This document shows positions 15,893 through 21,227 of a stretch of 21,354 nt of DNA, piece by piece (positions within the stretch are counted from its first letter, which is position 1; each line of letters opens with the position of its first letter). The stretch spans positions 1 to 21,354 of IMG/VR virus record IMGVR_UViG_3300034010_000796. One strand, given 5' to 3'. The DNA is from a virus. The notes beneath the pieces were generated by a model that saw only the letters and a list, made by a program, of their open reading frames with translations, was not told the DNA's origin and made no database searches. The position numbers were made by a program, and so were the translations under genes.

Positions 15893-16602
15893 CCGACGAA
15901 CTCCCTGGTCTTGGGTTTCATGGCCGCGGCGATGTAGCTGCGGGGATCGGCCTTCGGATTCATCGCCAGGTAGCCGATCGTCTCGGCGAGCTTCTTCTCG
16001 TCCTGCTTGGCATGGCGACCCAGGAAGGCCCTTGCGCTGGCCTCGGTCAAGCCGCGGCGCTTCAGAAGATCAACGCCGACCCGCCAGATGAGCTCCCTGG
16101 GGTAGTCGGCGCCAAGCGGTTGGTATCCGGCCGACGCTTCGGCGTCCGGCGCAGCCGGGATCGTCATTGGTTCAATGACGGTTAAGGACGGATCGGGTGT
16201 CCTGTAGGACAGGGGTGTGCGTCCTGTAGGACACCCCTGTGCGTCCTCAAGGACACCCGTGTCCTCAAGGACAGGGGTGTCCTCAAGGACAGGGGTGTCC
16301 TCAAGGACAGGGGTGCTGATGATCTGCATGTTGAGTCGCCAACGGCGCGTTGACCCCAGCCCTGGGCGACCTCCGGTGGCGGACCCATCGGGTACCAGGA
16401 CGCCGTCGAACTCGAGGTCTCGCATCAGCTTCTGCACTTGGCGCGGCCGGCACCGCATCCGCTTGGCCAGGGTGTCGACACTGGGGAAGATCCTGCCGCC
16501 AGCGTCATCGGCGAACTCGGCGAGGATGACAAGCAGCAGCAGGTGACTGCCTCCCCTGGGGTAGTCGCAGCGGAGGACCGCGGAAACGCATTGGATGCTC
16601 AC
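15889..16602 (-). CDS. Lambda-O-like replication initiator containing origin iterons
   Basis: 237 aa. Expected to bind the origin and help load the downstream helicase. Residues about 15-90 look like a winged helix (LLLLVILAEFADDAGGRIFP, SVDTLAKRMRCRPRQVQKLM), as in phage replication initiators. The middle is a low-complexity repeat of TPVLED (about 97-120) encoded by the iteron array at 16198-16309. The C-terminal 70 residues form a separate helical domain (GLTEASARAFLGRHAKQDEK). GTG at 16602 overlaps the upstream TGA (GTGA), so the much longer frame reaching 17055 is rejected. The origin within the initiator gene mirrors lambda O. Confidence 0.87.
   Translation of the reverse strand: MSIQCVSAVLRCDYPRGGSHLLLLVILAEFADDAGGRIFPSVDTLAKRMRCRPRQVQKLMRDLEFDGVLVPDGSATGGRPGLGSTRRWRLNMQIISTPVLEDTPVLEDTPVLEDTGVLEDAQGCPTGRTPLSYRTPDPSLTVIEPMTIPAAPDAEASAGYQPLGADYPRELIWRVGVDLLKRRGLTEASARAFLGRHAKQDEKKLAETIGYLAMNPKADPRSYIAAAMKPKTREFVG
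16162..16180. repeat. Perfect 8-bp hairpin beside the iteron array
   Basis: CGTCATTG, loop GTT, CAATGACG. It is within the initiator coding sequence, 17 bases from the first iteron, in one of the most AT-rich short stretches of this gene. Possible second element of the origin. Confidence 0.6.
16198..16309. repeat. Six palindromic iterons, putative replication origin
   Basis: Six copies of TGTCCT-NN-AGGACA start at 16198, 16220, 16242, 16260, 16278 and 16296 (spacing 22, 22, 18, 18, 18). Copies 1-2 have centre GT, copies 3-6 centre CA; copies 2 and 3 have C for the first T. Linkers are runs of G or C (GGGGTGTG, CCCCTGTG, CCCG, GGGG, GGGG). In the initiator protein the four CA copies are read as VLED, copy 2 as CPTG and copy 1 as SYRT, that is in three different frames, so the DNA motif rather than the peptide is conserved. 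Binding by the encoded initiator is inferred from the lambda O example. Confidence 0.82.
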
Positions 16603-16793
16603 GCCGCCACCGCCTTGCGCTGCCGGCGCTCGTGCGCGCGGAAGCACTTCTCCACATCGGCCGCAATTTCTCGAAGCTGCTCGCGTTCGAGGATCAGGAG
16701 TTGCTCGCAGCCCATCTCGTCGCGCTGGGCGATGACAACAAAGCCGTCCGAGCGCACCAGCGTCTCGGCTTCGACGCGCCAGAGCCGCGGCAT
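16599..16793 (-). CDS. Small hypothetical protein in the replication operon
   Basis: 64 aa from ATG 16793; family not recognised. Contains ETLVRSDGFVVIAQRDEMG followed by a helical, charged C-terminus (EREQLREIAADVEKCFRAHE). A TTG at 16817 would overlap the upstream stop (TTGA) and has a GGGGG-rich site 7 bases upstream, so a 72-aa form is equally possible. Its TGA overlaps the GTG of the initiator gene. No membrane or enzyme signature. Confidence 0.65.
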   Translation of the reverse strand: MPRLWRVEAETLVRSDGFVVIAQRDEMGCEQLLILEREQLREIAADVEKCFRAHERRQRKAVAA

Positions 16794-16813
16794 GGCGGCG
16801 TCGGTTGTGGCGC

Positions 16814-17086
16814 TCAAGCGGCACCCCCGGCATGCGCCCGGCGCAGATCGTCCAGCGCGGGCAGAAGCCAATCCTGCGCTCGCGCTGCCAAGTCGAGGGC
16901 GACCTCGATGTCGTTGGCGTCACAGCGATCCGCAGCGCGGCCCGCCAAGAGCGCCGCCTCCCGGAGGACTGCCGCCGTGGTGGCCGGCAGACGTTGCAAT
17001 TCGGGCCGCTCGTTGCGGCCGTGACCAAGCCTGCGATCAAGGGTTGCGCAGCCACGGCAGGCGCAGGGGGTGGCGGCCGGCGTCAT
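16814..17086 (-). CDS. Small hypothetical protein in the replication operon
   Basis: 90 aa, family not recognised. The N-terminus has CACRGC, a close cysteine pair cluster that might bind metal, followed by a helical Ala/Leu/Asp-rich part (DANDIEVALDLAARAQDWLL). ATG at 17086 overlaps the stop of the AlpA-like gene by 4 bases. Placement between regulator and initiator suggests an accessory of replication or control, without direct evidence. Confidence 0.66.
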   Translation of the reverse strand: MTPAATPCACRGCATLDRRLGHGRNERPELQRLPATTAAVLREAALLAGRAADRCDANDIEVALDLAARAQDWLLPALDDLRRAHAGGAA

Positions 17087-17379
17087 TCGGCCGCCACCGC
17101 CTGCCGCTTCGCACGGCCTTCGACCGGCTTGCCGTCACGGTAGCGCCGGCTGCGCAGCTGCGCGGGCTCAGCCCGAGGCGCCACCGCTGGCCGGCTGATC
17201 AGCCACTCGGCGAGCTCGCTGGCCACCCAGCGAAAGAGGCCCGGCGCGATCTCGCGCGCCGGAGGAAAGGACGGGTCACGGCGCAGGCGATACCAGCTCG
17301 ACACGCCGACACCGAGGAAGGCGGCACCCTGCTCGTTGTCCAGCCCGAGCGGAATGACGGGCGGTGCCGCGCGCTTCAC
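17083..17379 (-). CDS. AlpA-type HTH regulator / excisionase-like protein
   Basis: 98 aa. Residues about 14-65 match the AlpA/HTH_17 pattern: a helix-turn-helix (NEQGAAFLGVGVSSWYRLRR), then DPSFPPAREIAPGLFRWVASE ending in ELAEWLISRP, typical of the family's 'FP.p......RW...dv..wl'. Such proteins activate integrase or excision in P4-like and PICI-like elements. The C-terminal 30 residues are basic. GTG at 17379 overlaps the stop of the gene before it (GTGA). Which promoter it acts on is unknown; palindromes at 17684-17725 and in the integrase leader are candidates. Confidence 0.75.
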   Translation of the reverse strand: MKRAAPPVIPLGLDNEQGAAFLGVGVSSWYRLRRDPSFPPAREIAPGLFRWVASELAEWLISRPAVAPRAEPAQLRSRRYRDGKPVEGRAKRQAVAAE

Positions 17380-17678
17380 GACGACACCTCGCCGTCGATC
17401 AGCGCCTCGAGCAACGCCCGGGCGCGCTCGCGCGCTTCGAGCACGCCGCGCACCAGCGCACGCATACGGTCCGGGTCCAAGTTGGCGCGGACCGCCTCGG
17501 CCTGGAGTGCGGCCTCGTCAGCGGGCAGGAATTTCCGGCCGGCTTCGTCAACCAGGAATGGGAGTCGCAGGCCCGCCGATTCCCGGCGCCGGTAAGTGTC
17601 CGCGCTGGCGCCCGTAGTCGCGTACACCTGACTGGCGCGGAGCCGGTGCTGCTGATTGCTGCCGTTTGAGTAGTCCAT
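17376..17678 (-). CDS. Small DNA-binding-like protein, first gene of the replication operon
   Basis: 100 aa. Residues about 12-50 (LRASQVYATTGASADTYRRR, then FLVDEAGRKFLPADEAAL) resemble a MerR/excisionase-type helix-turn-helix, followed by a helical tail. Family not firmly recognised. ATG at 17678 is the first gene of a chain of genes linked by 4-base overlaps. No purine-rich ribosome binding site precedes it (only a C run), so translation may be weak or the transcript short. A longer frame to 17999 runs antisense-like through the previous gene and is rejected. Two palindromes directly upstream suggest this operon is regulated here. Confidence 0.7.
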   Translation of the reverse strand: MDYSNGSNQQHRLRASQVYATTGASADTYRRRESAGLRLPFLVDEAGRKFLPADEAALQAEAVRANLDPDRMRALVRGVLEARERARALLEALIDGEVSS

Positions 17679-17683
17679 GGGGG

Positions 17684-17696
17684 GCGAGAGTCTCGC
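17684..17696. promoter_or_regulatory. Putative operator upstream of the replication operon
   Basis: Perfect 13-base palindrome GCGAGAGTCTCGC, 6 bases upstream of the ATG at 17678. Position fits a repressor site or a leader structure. Confidence 0.45.
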
Positions 17697-17705
17697 AACC
17701 CATGT

Positions 17706-17725
17706 GGGCGGGTAAACACCCGCCC
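17706..17725. promoter_or_regulatory. Hairpin between the 272-aa gene and the replication operon
   Basis: Perfect 8-bp stem GGGCGGGT / ACCCGCCC with loop AAAC. It lies between two co-directional genes. No T tract follows on either strand, so it may be an operator or attenuator rather than a simple terminator. Confidence 0.45.
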
Positions 17726-17746
17726 GCCCAAGGCCGATCTGCCCGC

Positions 17747-18565
17747 CTATGTGCTCGCGGCAGCCGGCTTGCGCATGAGATTGATGGCTGCGGGTAGGCT
17801 GCTGTCGTCGCCTAGCTCCTGCGTCGAGGCCATCCGCCGAGAGGCGAACGCAACGATCTCGGCAACGTCCTTCGGCTGCTCGACCGAGCCGATGCGACCC
17901 GTGCCCGTGGCGATGACCCACTTCACGAGAGCCGTCAGGGCGCCGTCGCGACCATTGGCGGTCTTCTTGCGGTGCTGTGTGGGCCGGGAACCGGTCCAAT
18001 GCCAGAGCACTTCGTAACTGTGCAGGCCAACATTGCGGCGCGCATAGTCCGGCTGGCCCCGCGTCTTGGAAAGTCGGCTGCGCTCAGCATCGGCATCCCG
18101 CAGCAGCACCTCAGCTTGTGCCCGCGCTAGGCGCAGCGCCCGTGGCGCCGCATTTTGTGGATCAGGCTCATCGCTAGCAAGGAAACGAGGCGTCCAGTAC
18201 GAGCCCAGTTGCACGCGGTCGTTCGTCGTCAGCGCCTCGATCGCTTGTGCGAACTTATCGATGGCCTCGATGGCGCCGCGCCCAGTCGTCAGCACGGCAT
18301 CAAGCCGTTCGCGCGAGCCTTTCTCTGATTCGACTTTGTAGAGGCCCACTTCGTAGACAAACCGATCGACGATGACACCGCTCGCGTACTCCAGCCACTC
18401 GTCGGTCTTAGGAATGGCCTGCAACAGCGCGTCGCGCTCCACAGCGGTGAGCGGCGTGGGCTCGCGCAATGCGCTGACCGACGAGGGCTCGACGCGCTCC
18501 GAGGAAACCGGCGGCCGACTGCAAAGCTGGCGCCTACGATCGATCACGCCGCCTCCAGTTCCCAT
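17747..18565 (-). CDS. Hypothetical protein between HigBA and the replication operon
   Basis: 272 aa; family not recognised. The first 35 residues are polar and likely disordered; the rest is mixed helical with YASGVIVDRFVYEVGLYKVE, QLGSYWTPRFLA and a basic segment WHWTGSRPTQHRKKTANGRD. No catalytic motif, signal peptide or membrane segment is seen. ATG at 18565 has a strong AAGGTGGGG ribosome site. The 163 bases upstream (18566-18728) hold no gene; a promoter is expected there but I see no convincing -35/-10 pair. The position in the control region suggests a regulatory or accessory (possibly defence) role. Confidence 0.72.
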   Translation of the reverse strand: MGTGGGVIDRRRQLCSRPPVSSERVEPSSVSALREPTPLTAVERDALLQAIPKTDEWLEYASGVIVDRFVYEVGLYKVESEKGSRERLDAVLTTGRGAIEAIDKFAQAIEALTTNDRVQLGSYWTPRFLASDEPDPQNAAPRALRLARAQAEVLLRDADAERSRLSKTRGQPDYARRNVGLHSYEVLWHWTGSRPTQHRKKTANGRDGALTALVKWVIATGTGRIGSVEQPKDVAEIVAFASRRMASTQELGDDSSLPAAINLMRKPAAAST

Positions 18566-18728
18566 GGCACCCCACCTTGAATGAACCTTGATGTTGCGAC
18601 CACGCGAAGGCGCCCTGGCGGCGAAGCCTCATCGACCTTCGCTAAACCTTACCCTCACCGTCGACAGGCCCATCAAGCCCACGACGTTCCGGCTTAGCGA
18701 TCGGCCTTGGTGGGGCGCCGCTGAGCGC

Positions 18729-19037
18729 TCATGCCGCCAGCCGCAATTCGATCGGCTTGATCTTCGCTACCTTCTTCTGCAGCACCGCCGACTGCCGCGC
18801 GCGCCACAGGTCGTGGCTCGCCTGCATGTGCGCCCACGACTCCGCGGACCCGCCCAGCGCCTTGGCCAGCCGTACCGCCATCTCGGCGCTGACGCCAGCC
18901 CGACCATGCAGCAGACGAGACAGCGCCACCCGCGAGACGCCCAGCAACTGCGCGAACTCGGTCACGCTGATGCCGGCATTGATCACGCCGTCCATGAGCA
19001 CTTCGCCGGGATGCGGGGGACTGAACATCTTGGTCAT
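18729..19037 (-). CDS. higA: HigA-family antitoxin (XRE HTH)
   Basis: 102 aa. Opens with the family signature SPPHPGEVLMDGVI, then a helix-turn-helix (ISVTEFAQLLGVSRVALSRL, followed by LHGRAGVSAEMAVRLAKALG). HigA binds and neutralises HigB and represses their operon. It begins 10 bases after the higB stop, with ATG at 19037 and a GAGGA site. The toxin-first order is typical of HigBA. Its stop lies in the palindrome TGAGCGCTCA (18722-18731). Confidence 0.95.
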   Translation of the reverse strand: MTKMFSPPHPGEVLMDGVINAGISVTEFAQLLGVSRVALSRLLHGRAGVSAEMAVRLAKALGGSAESWAHMQASHDLWRARQSAVLQKKVAKIKPIELRLAA

Positions 19038-19047
19038 CTCGTCCTCG

Positions 19048-19326
19048 TCAGTGGTAGTCGCGGTAATCCACGAGCACCGCGTCCCCGCCCTCGAACCGGA
19101 AGGTCAGTCGCCAGTTCTTGTCGACCCACACCGCCCAATGGCCTTTCAGCTCACCCTTGAGCGGGTGCAGACGCCAGCCTGGCAGGTTCATGTCGTCGGG
19201 GCCGGTCGCACTGTCGAGCCGGCCAAGCTGAAGCCGCAGTCGAGCAGCGTGCGCAGCCTGAATTCCGGAGTTGCTGCCCGTCTCGTAGAACTTCTTGATG
19301 CCCTTGTGGATGAAGGAGCGAATCAC
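19048..19326 (-). CDS. higB: HigB-family toxin (RelE superfamily mRNA interferase)
   Basis: 92 aa from GTG 19326 (VIRSFIHKGIKKFYETG). Contains the family pattern HAARLRLQLGRLD, DMNLPGWRLHPLKGELKGHW and ends with WRLTFRFEGGDAVLVDYRDYH. HigB toxins cleave translated mRNA on the ribosome and stop growth. Probably stabilises the element. An upstream ATG at 19371 would pass through the operator and promoter, so I reject it. The GTG lies only 6 bases after the predicted -10 box, so the message may be leaderless. Confidence 0.94.
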   Translation of the reverse strand: MIRSFIHKGIKKFYETGSNSGIQAAHAARLRLQLGRLDSATGPDDMNLPGWRLHPLKGELKGHWAVWVDKNWRLTFRFEGGDAVLVDYRDYH

Positions 19327-19332
19327 GACTGG

Positions 19333-19361
19333 ACTGTATCGCGTGGCGATACACCCGTCAA
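19333..19361 (-). promoter_or_regulatory. higBA promoter
   Basis: On the minus strand, -35 TTGACG (19361-19356) and -10 TACAGT (19338-19333) are separated by exactly 17 bases. The -35 box matches 5 of 6 and the -10 box 4 of 6 of the sigma-70 consensus. Confidence 0.7.
19335..19353. promoter_or_regulatory. higBA operator
   Basis: Perfect inverted repeat TGTATCGC, 3-base centre, GCGATACA, overlapping the -10 box and spacer of the higBA promoter. A site for HigA repression is the natural reading. A second smaller inverted repeat, GTGAT-CA-ATCAC, lies just upstream at 19364-19375. Confidence 0.75.
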
Positions 19362-19367
19362 CTGTGA

Positions 19368-19652
19368 TCAATCACGAGCCGGCAGATACTTGACTGCTTG
19401 ATCGTGTAGCCAGGCGACGTTCGCCCGTCCCGGCTCGGCCATCTGCGCCACAAGCCGGCTTGCATCGGCATACAGGTCGCGCGGGTCGCCTGCCCAAAGC
19501 ACCTGCCCGTCCGACTCGATCGAGACGCGCGTTGCAGTAGAGCGCGGACCATCGAAGTCGTTGCTGATCCGCATGCGGCCTGTCAGCGGGCCGCGGACAA
19601 AGGCGGGCATCGCAGTCGCAGCGTTTGAGTTGATATCGTTTGCAGCAGCCAT
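19368..19652 (-). CDS. Small hypothetical protein between integrase and HigBA
   Basis: 94 aa; family not recognised. Soluble and mixed in composition, with RMRISNDFDGPRSTATRVSI and ESDGQVLWAGDPRDLYADAS suggesting a beta-strand start and helical end. ATG at 19652 has an ideal ribosome binding site (GGAGGT, 4 bases upstream). Its stop codon lies at the edge of the higBA promoter region. Confidence 0.72.
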   Translation of the reverse strand: MAAANDINSNAATAMPAFVRGPLTGRMRISNDFDGPRSTATRVSIESDGQVLWAGDPRDLYADASRLVAQMAEPGRANVAWLHDQAVKYLPARD

Positions 19653-19685
19653 GGTGACCTCCTGTGGTCGTTGTGGTCAGGCCGG

Positions 19686-19705
19686 GCCGGCGTGGCTGCG
19701 CCGGC
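19686..19705 (-). terminator. GC hairpin after the integrase gene
   Basis: Perfect 7-bp stem GCCGGCG / CGCCGGC with a 6-nt loop, 15 bases after the integrase stop. No T tract follows, so it is only a possible terminator. Confidence 0.35.
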
Positions 19706-19719
19706 TTCGGCCGCTTCTT

Positions 19720-21009
19720 TCACTCGGCGGCGCGCTGCGCCGTCTCCTGTTGCTCATCGTTCGCGGCCGTCGGTTCAACACCGAGCACGAAGTCGTGCCA
19801 CGCGAGCAGCAGCTTGCGGCGGTCCTCGGCGAACTGGGCCCTGTTGTAGCTCGCCTTCACGCGGTCGGCCTCTTGGTGCGCTAGGCAAGCCTCGATCACG
19901 TCAGGCCGCGCGGCATTGGTCTCGTAGGCCCAGGTGCTGAAGCTCGCCCGACACAGGCCGTGCACGGTCGTCCGCTTGTCGGCGTCCATCCGGCGCAACA
20001 GCGTCAACATGGCCATGTTGCTGAGCGGCCCGCCATCAGGCGACGAAAAGACGAAGGGCTGGCCGTGGGCCTGCATCGCCGCGGCGATCTCGACAGCGCG
20101 CGGCGGCAGGTACACCAAATGCGGCTCGCCACCCTTCATGCGCGCCCCAGGGATGGTCCATAGGCGGGCTTTCAGGTCGAACTCGGTCCAGGTAGCGCCG
20201 ATCACTTCGCCAGTGCGCGCGGCCGTCAGCACCGCGAACTCCAGCGCGCGCGCCGCGACCGCCTCGCGCTCGCGCAGCCGCTGCATGAAAGCCGGAACCT
20301 CCGGGTACGGCAGGGCCGCAAAGTTTCCCCGCTCACGGTCGCCAGCCTGCTCGCGCAGCTTGCGACGGATGGCGCTGGCCGGGTTGCTGGAGCACTGTGC
20401 ACGGAACAGCGCATCCTCAAACACCGCATCCAGCCGCTGCCGCACACGCAAGGCTGTCTCGGGGATCTTGCCGTGCAGCTTGAGCAGCACGTCGAGAAGT
20501 TCAGCGGCCGTGACCTCGGCGATCGGCTTGTTCCAGATCGCCGGTGGCACGTGATTTTCGAGCGTCGCGATCCAGTTCGCGGCGTGCTTGGACGTCCGGT
20601 TCGGCTCGATCACTCGCTCGTGATACGCGCGCGCAGCGCGCGCCAGGGTCAGCTTCTCTGCCTTGACCGCCGAGCGCTTGGCCTTCTCTGCTGAGGCCGC
20701 GGCCCGCTTGGTGGCCTGCCGCTCGTCGATCGGGTCCTTGCCTTGGGCCAGAAGCTCGCGGGCTTCACCGGCTGCCTTGCGCGCCAGCACAAGGCTCTGG
20801 CCGGTCACTGCCGTGTTGTCGCGGTAGCACGGCCCCAAACCCATCTCGCGGCGGCGGCCCGACGGCGCCGTGTACCGAAAGACCCAGCGCGCCGCGCCGT
20901 CGACCACGCGCAGCACCAGGCAGCCGCCATCACTGTGGTCGCCGTCGGCGGCCGTCATCACGGCGCGCGTGGTGAGCAGGTTGATCCGACTGACGAGCTT
21001 GCGTGGCAT
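19720..21009 (-). CDS. int: Tyrosine recombinase, P4-type integrase
   Basis: 429 aa. Catalyses integration and excision at the tRNA-Ser att site. The N-terminal part is a P4-family arm-binding domain (GGCLVLRVVDGAARWVFRYT and GRRREMGLG), followed by a basic helical linker and a core-binding domain, then the catalytic domain with R265 (AARTGEV), K292 (MKGGEPH), H350 and R354 (VHGLCRASFSTWA), H378 (LAHQE) and the nucleophile Y388 (SYNRAQF). The H-to-R spacing is HxxxR instead of the usual HxxR, yet all residues are present. I chose ATG 21009 over the longer frame to 21144 because it has a GGGGA site and the extra 45 residues would be translated from the repeat-rich leader. The gene lies directly downstream of tRNA-Ser in the same direction. 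Confidence 0.95.
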   Translation of the reverse strand: MPRKLVSRINLLTTRAVMTAADGDHSDGGCLVLRVVDGAARWVFRYTAPSGRRREMGLGPCYRDNTAVTGQSLVLARKAAGEARELLAQGKDPIDERQATKRAAASAEKAKRSAVKAEKLTLARAARAYHERVIEPNRTSKHAANWIATLENHVPPAIWNKPIAEVTAAELLDVLLKLHGKIPETALRVRQRLDAVFEDALFRAQCSSNPASAIRRKLREQAGDRERGNFAALPYPEVPAFMQRLREREAVAARALEFAVLTAARTGEVIGATWTEFDLKARLWTIPGARMKGGEPHLVYLPPRAVEIAAAMQAHGQPFVFSSPDGGPLSNMAMLTLLRRMDADKRTTVHGLCRASFSTWAYETNAARPDVIEACLAHQEADRVKASYNRAQFAEDRRKLLLAWHDFVLGVEPTAANDEQQETAQRAAE

Positions 21010-21025
21010 CGAGTCCCCATCTGGT

Positions 21026-21059
21026 GGACGGGACAGTGGCAAAAGCCACCTTTCCGTCC
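21026..21059. promoter_or_regulatory. Nested inverted repeat in the integrase leader
   Basis: Outer arms GGACGG / CCGTCC and inner arms GTGGC / GCCAC around an AAAA loop, separated by a symmetric 4-base internal loop. It ends about 17 bases upstream of the int start codon. It could be an RNA structure controlling int translation or a binding site. Confidence 0.5.
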
Positions 21060-21080
21060 CCCTGAAGTTGTCGCATGCAC

Positions 21081-21109
21081 ACGGACCGACATGGACCGTG
21101 GATGGACCG
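21081..21109. repeat. Three phased direct repeats, putative integrase arm sites
   Basis: ACGGACCG (21081), ATGGACCG (21091) and ATGGACCG (21102), spaced 10 and 11 bases, that is on one face of the helix. They lie between int and its att site, where arm-type sites or regulator sites are found in related elements. Confidence 0.5.
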
Positions 21110-21127
21110 GGACAAGTGTCGAAGTTT

Positions 21128-21161
21128 GCAGGTAAGCCAGTCAAATCAACGGCTTACCTGC
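21128..21161. promoter_or_regulatory. 11-bp perfect inverted repeat upstream of integrase
   Basis: GCAGGTAAGCC and its exact reverse complement separated by 12 bases. The spacer contains TTGATT and TTGACT on the minus strand, which resemble -35 boxes. It is 52 bases from the tRNA-Ser 3' end. Candidate operator for int control, or a hairpin that terminates tRNA-Ser transcripts in the integrated state. Confidence 0.55.
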
Positions 21162-21212
21162 TGTTATGCCGGTCGCATCCCGGTGTTATCCGAGTGCGTG
21201 GCATGAAGGGTA

Positions 21213-21227
21213 CTGGCGGAGACGGAG
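21213..21227. repeat. attachment repeat at tRNA-Ser 3' end, integrase side
   Basis: CTGGCGGAGACGGAG, 15 bases identical to 1892-1906. It covers the CCA end and acceptor 3' strand of tRNA-Ser plus one base. Confidence 0.85.

Larger units (their letters stand above)
1892..21227. mobile_element. Integrated satellite-like / prophage-like element in tRNA-Ser(GCT), about 19.3 kb
   Basis: Bounded by the 15-bp direct repeats. The integrase gene lies next to the intact tRNA. All accepted genes are on the minus strand. Contents in order from the tRNA: integrase, 94-aa unknown, HigBA, 272-aa unknown, replication operon with putative origin, putative small terminase, unknown late genes, giant polyvalent protein. 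No large terminase, portal, protease, major capsid, tail, holin or endolysin can be recognised in the translations. This fits either a reduced prophage or a phage satellite (int, AlpA, primase order resembles Gram-negative PICIs; presence of helicase-primase and a small-terminase-like gene resembles other particle-borrowing elements). The extent is seen in the sequence; the lifestyle is inference. Confidence 0.88.

Noticed and set aside
16198-16309. CRISPR-like array
   Set aside because: Units are 14-base palindromes 18-22 bases apart with linkers of only 4 or 8 bases, inside a coding gene, with no unique spacers and no cas genes.
16603-17055. N-terminal extension of the initiator frame to 388 aa
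   Set aside because: The extra 151 residues are Arg/Pro-rich shadow of two small genes; the GTG at 16602 overlaps the previous stop and starts the recognisable domain.
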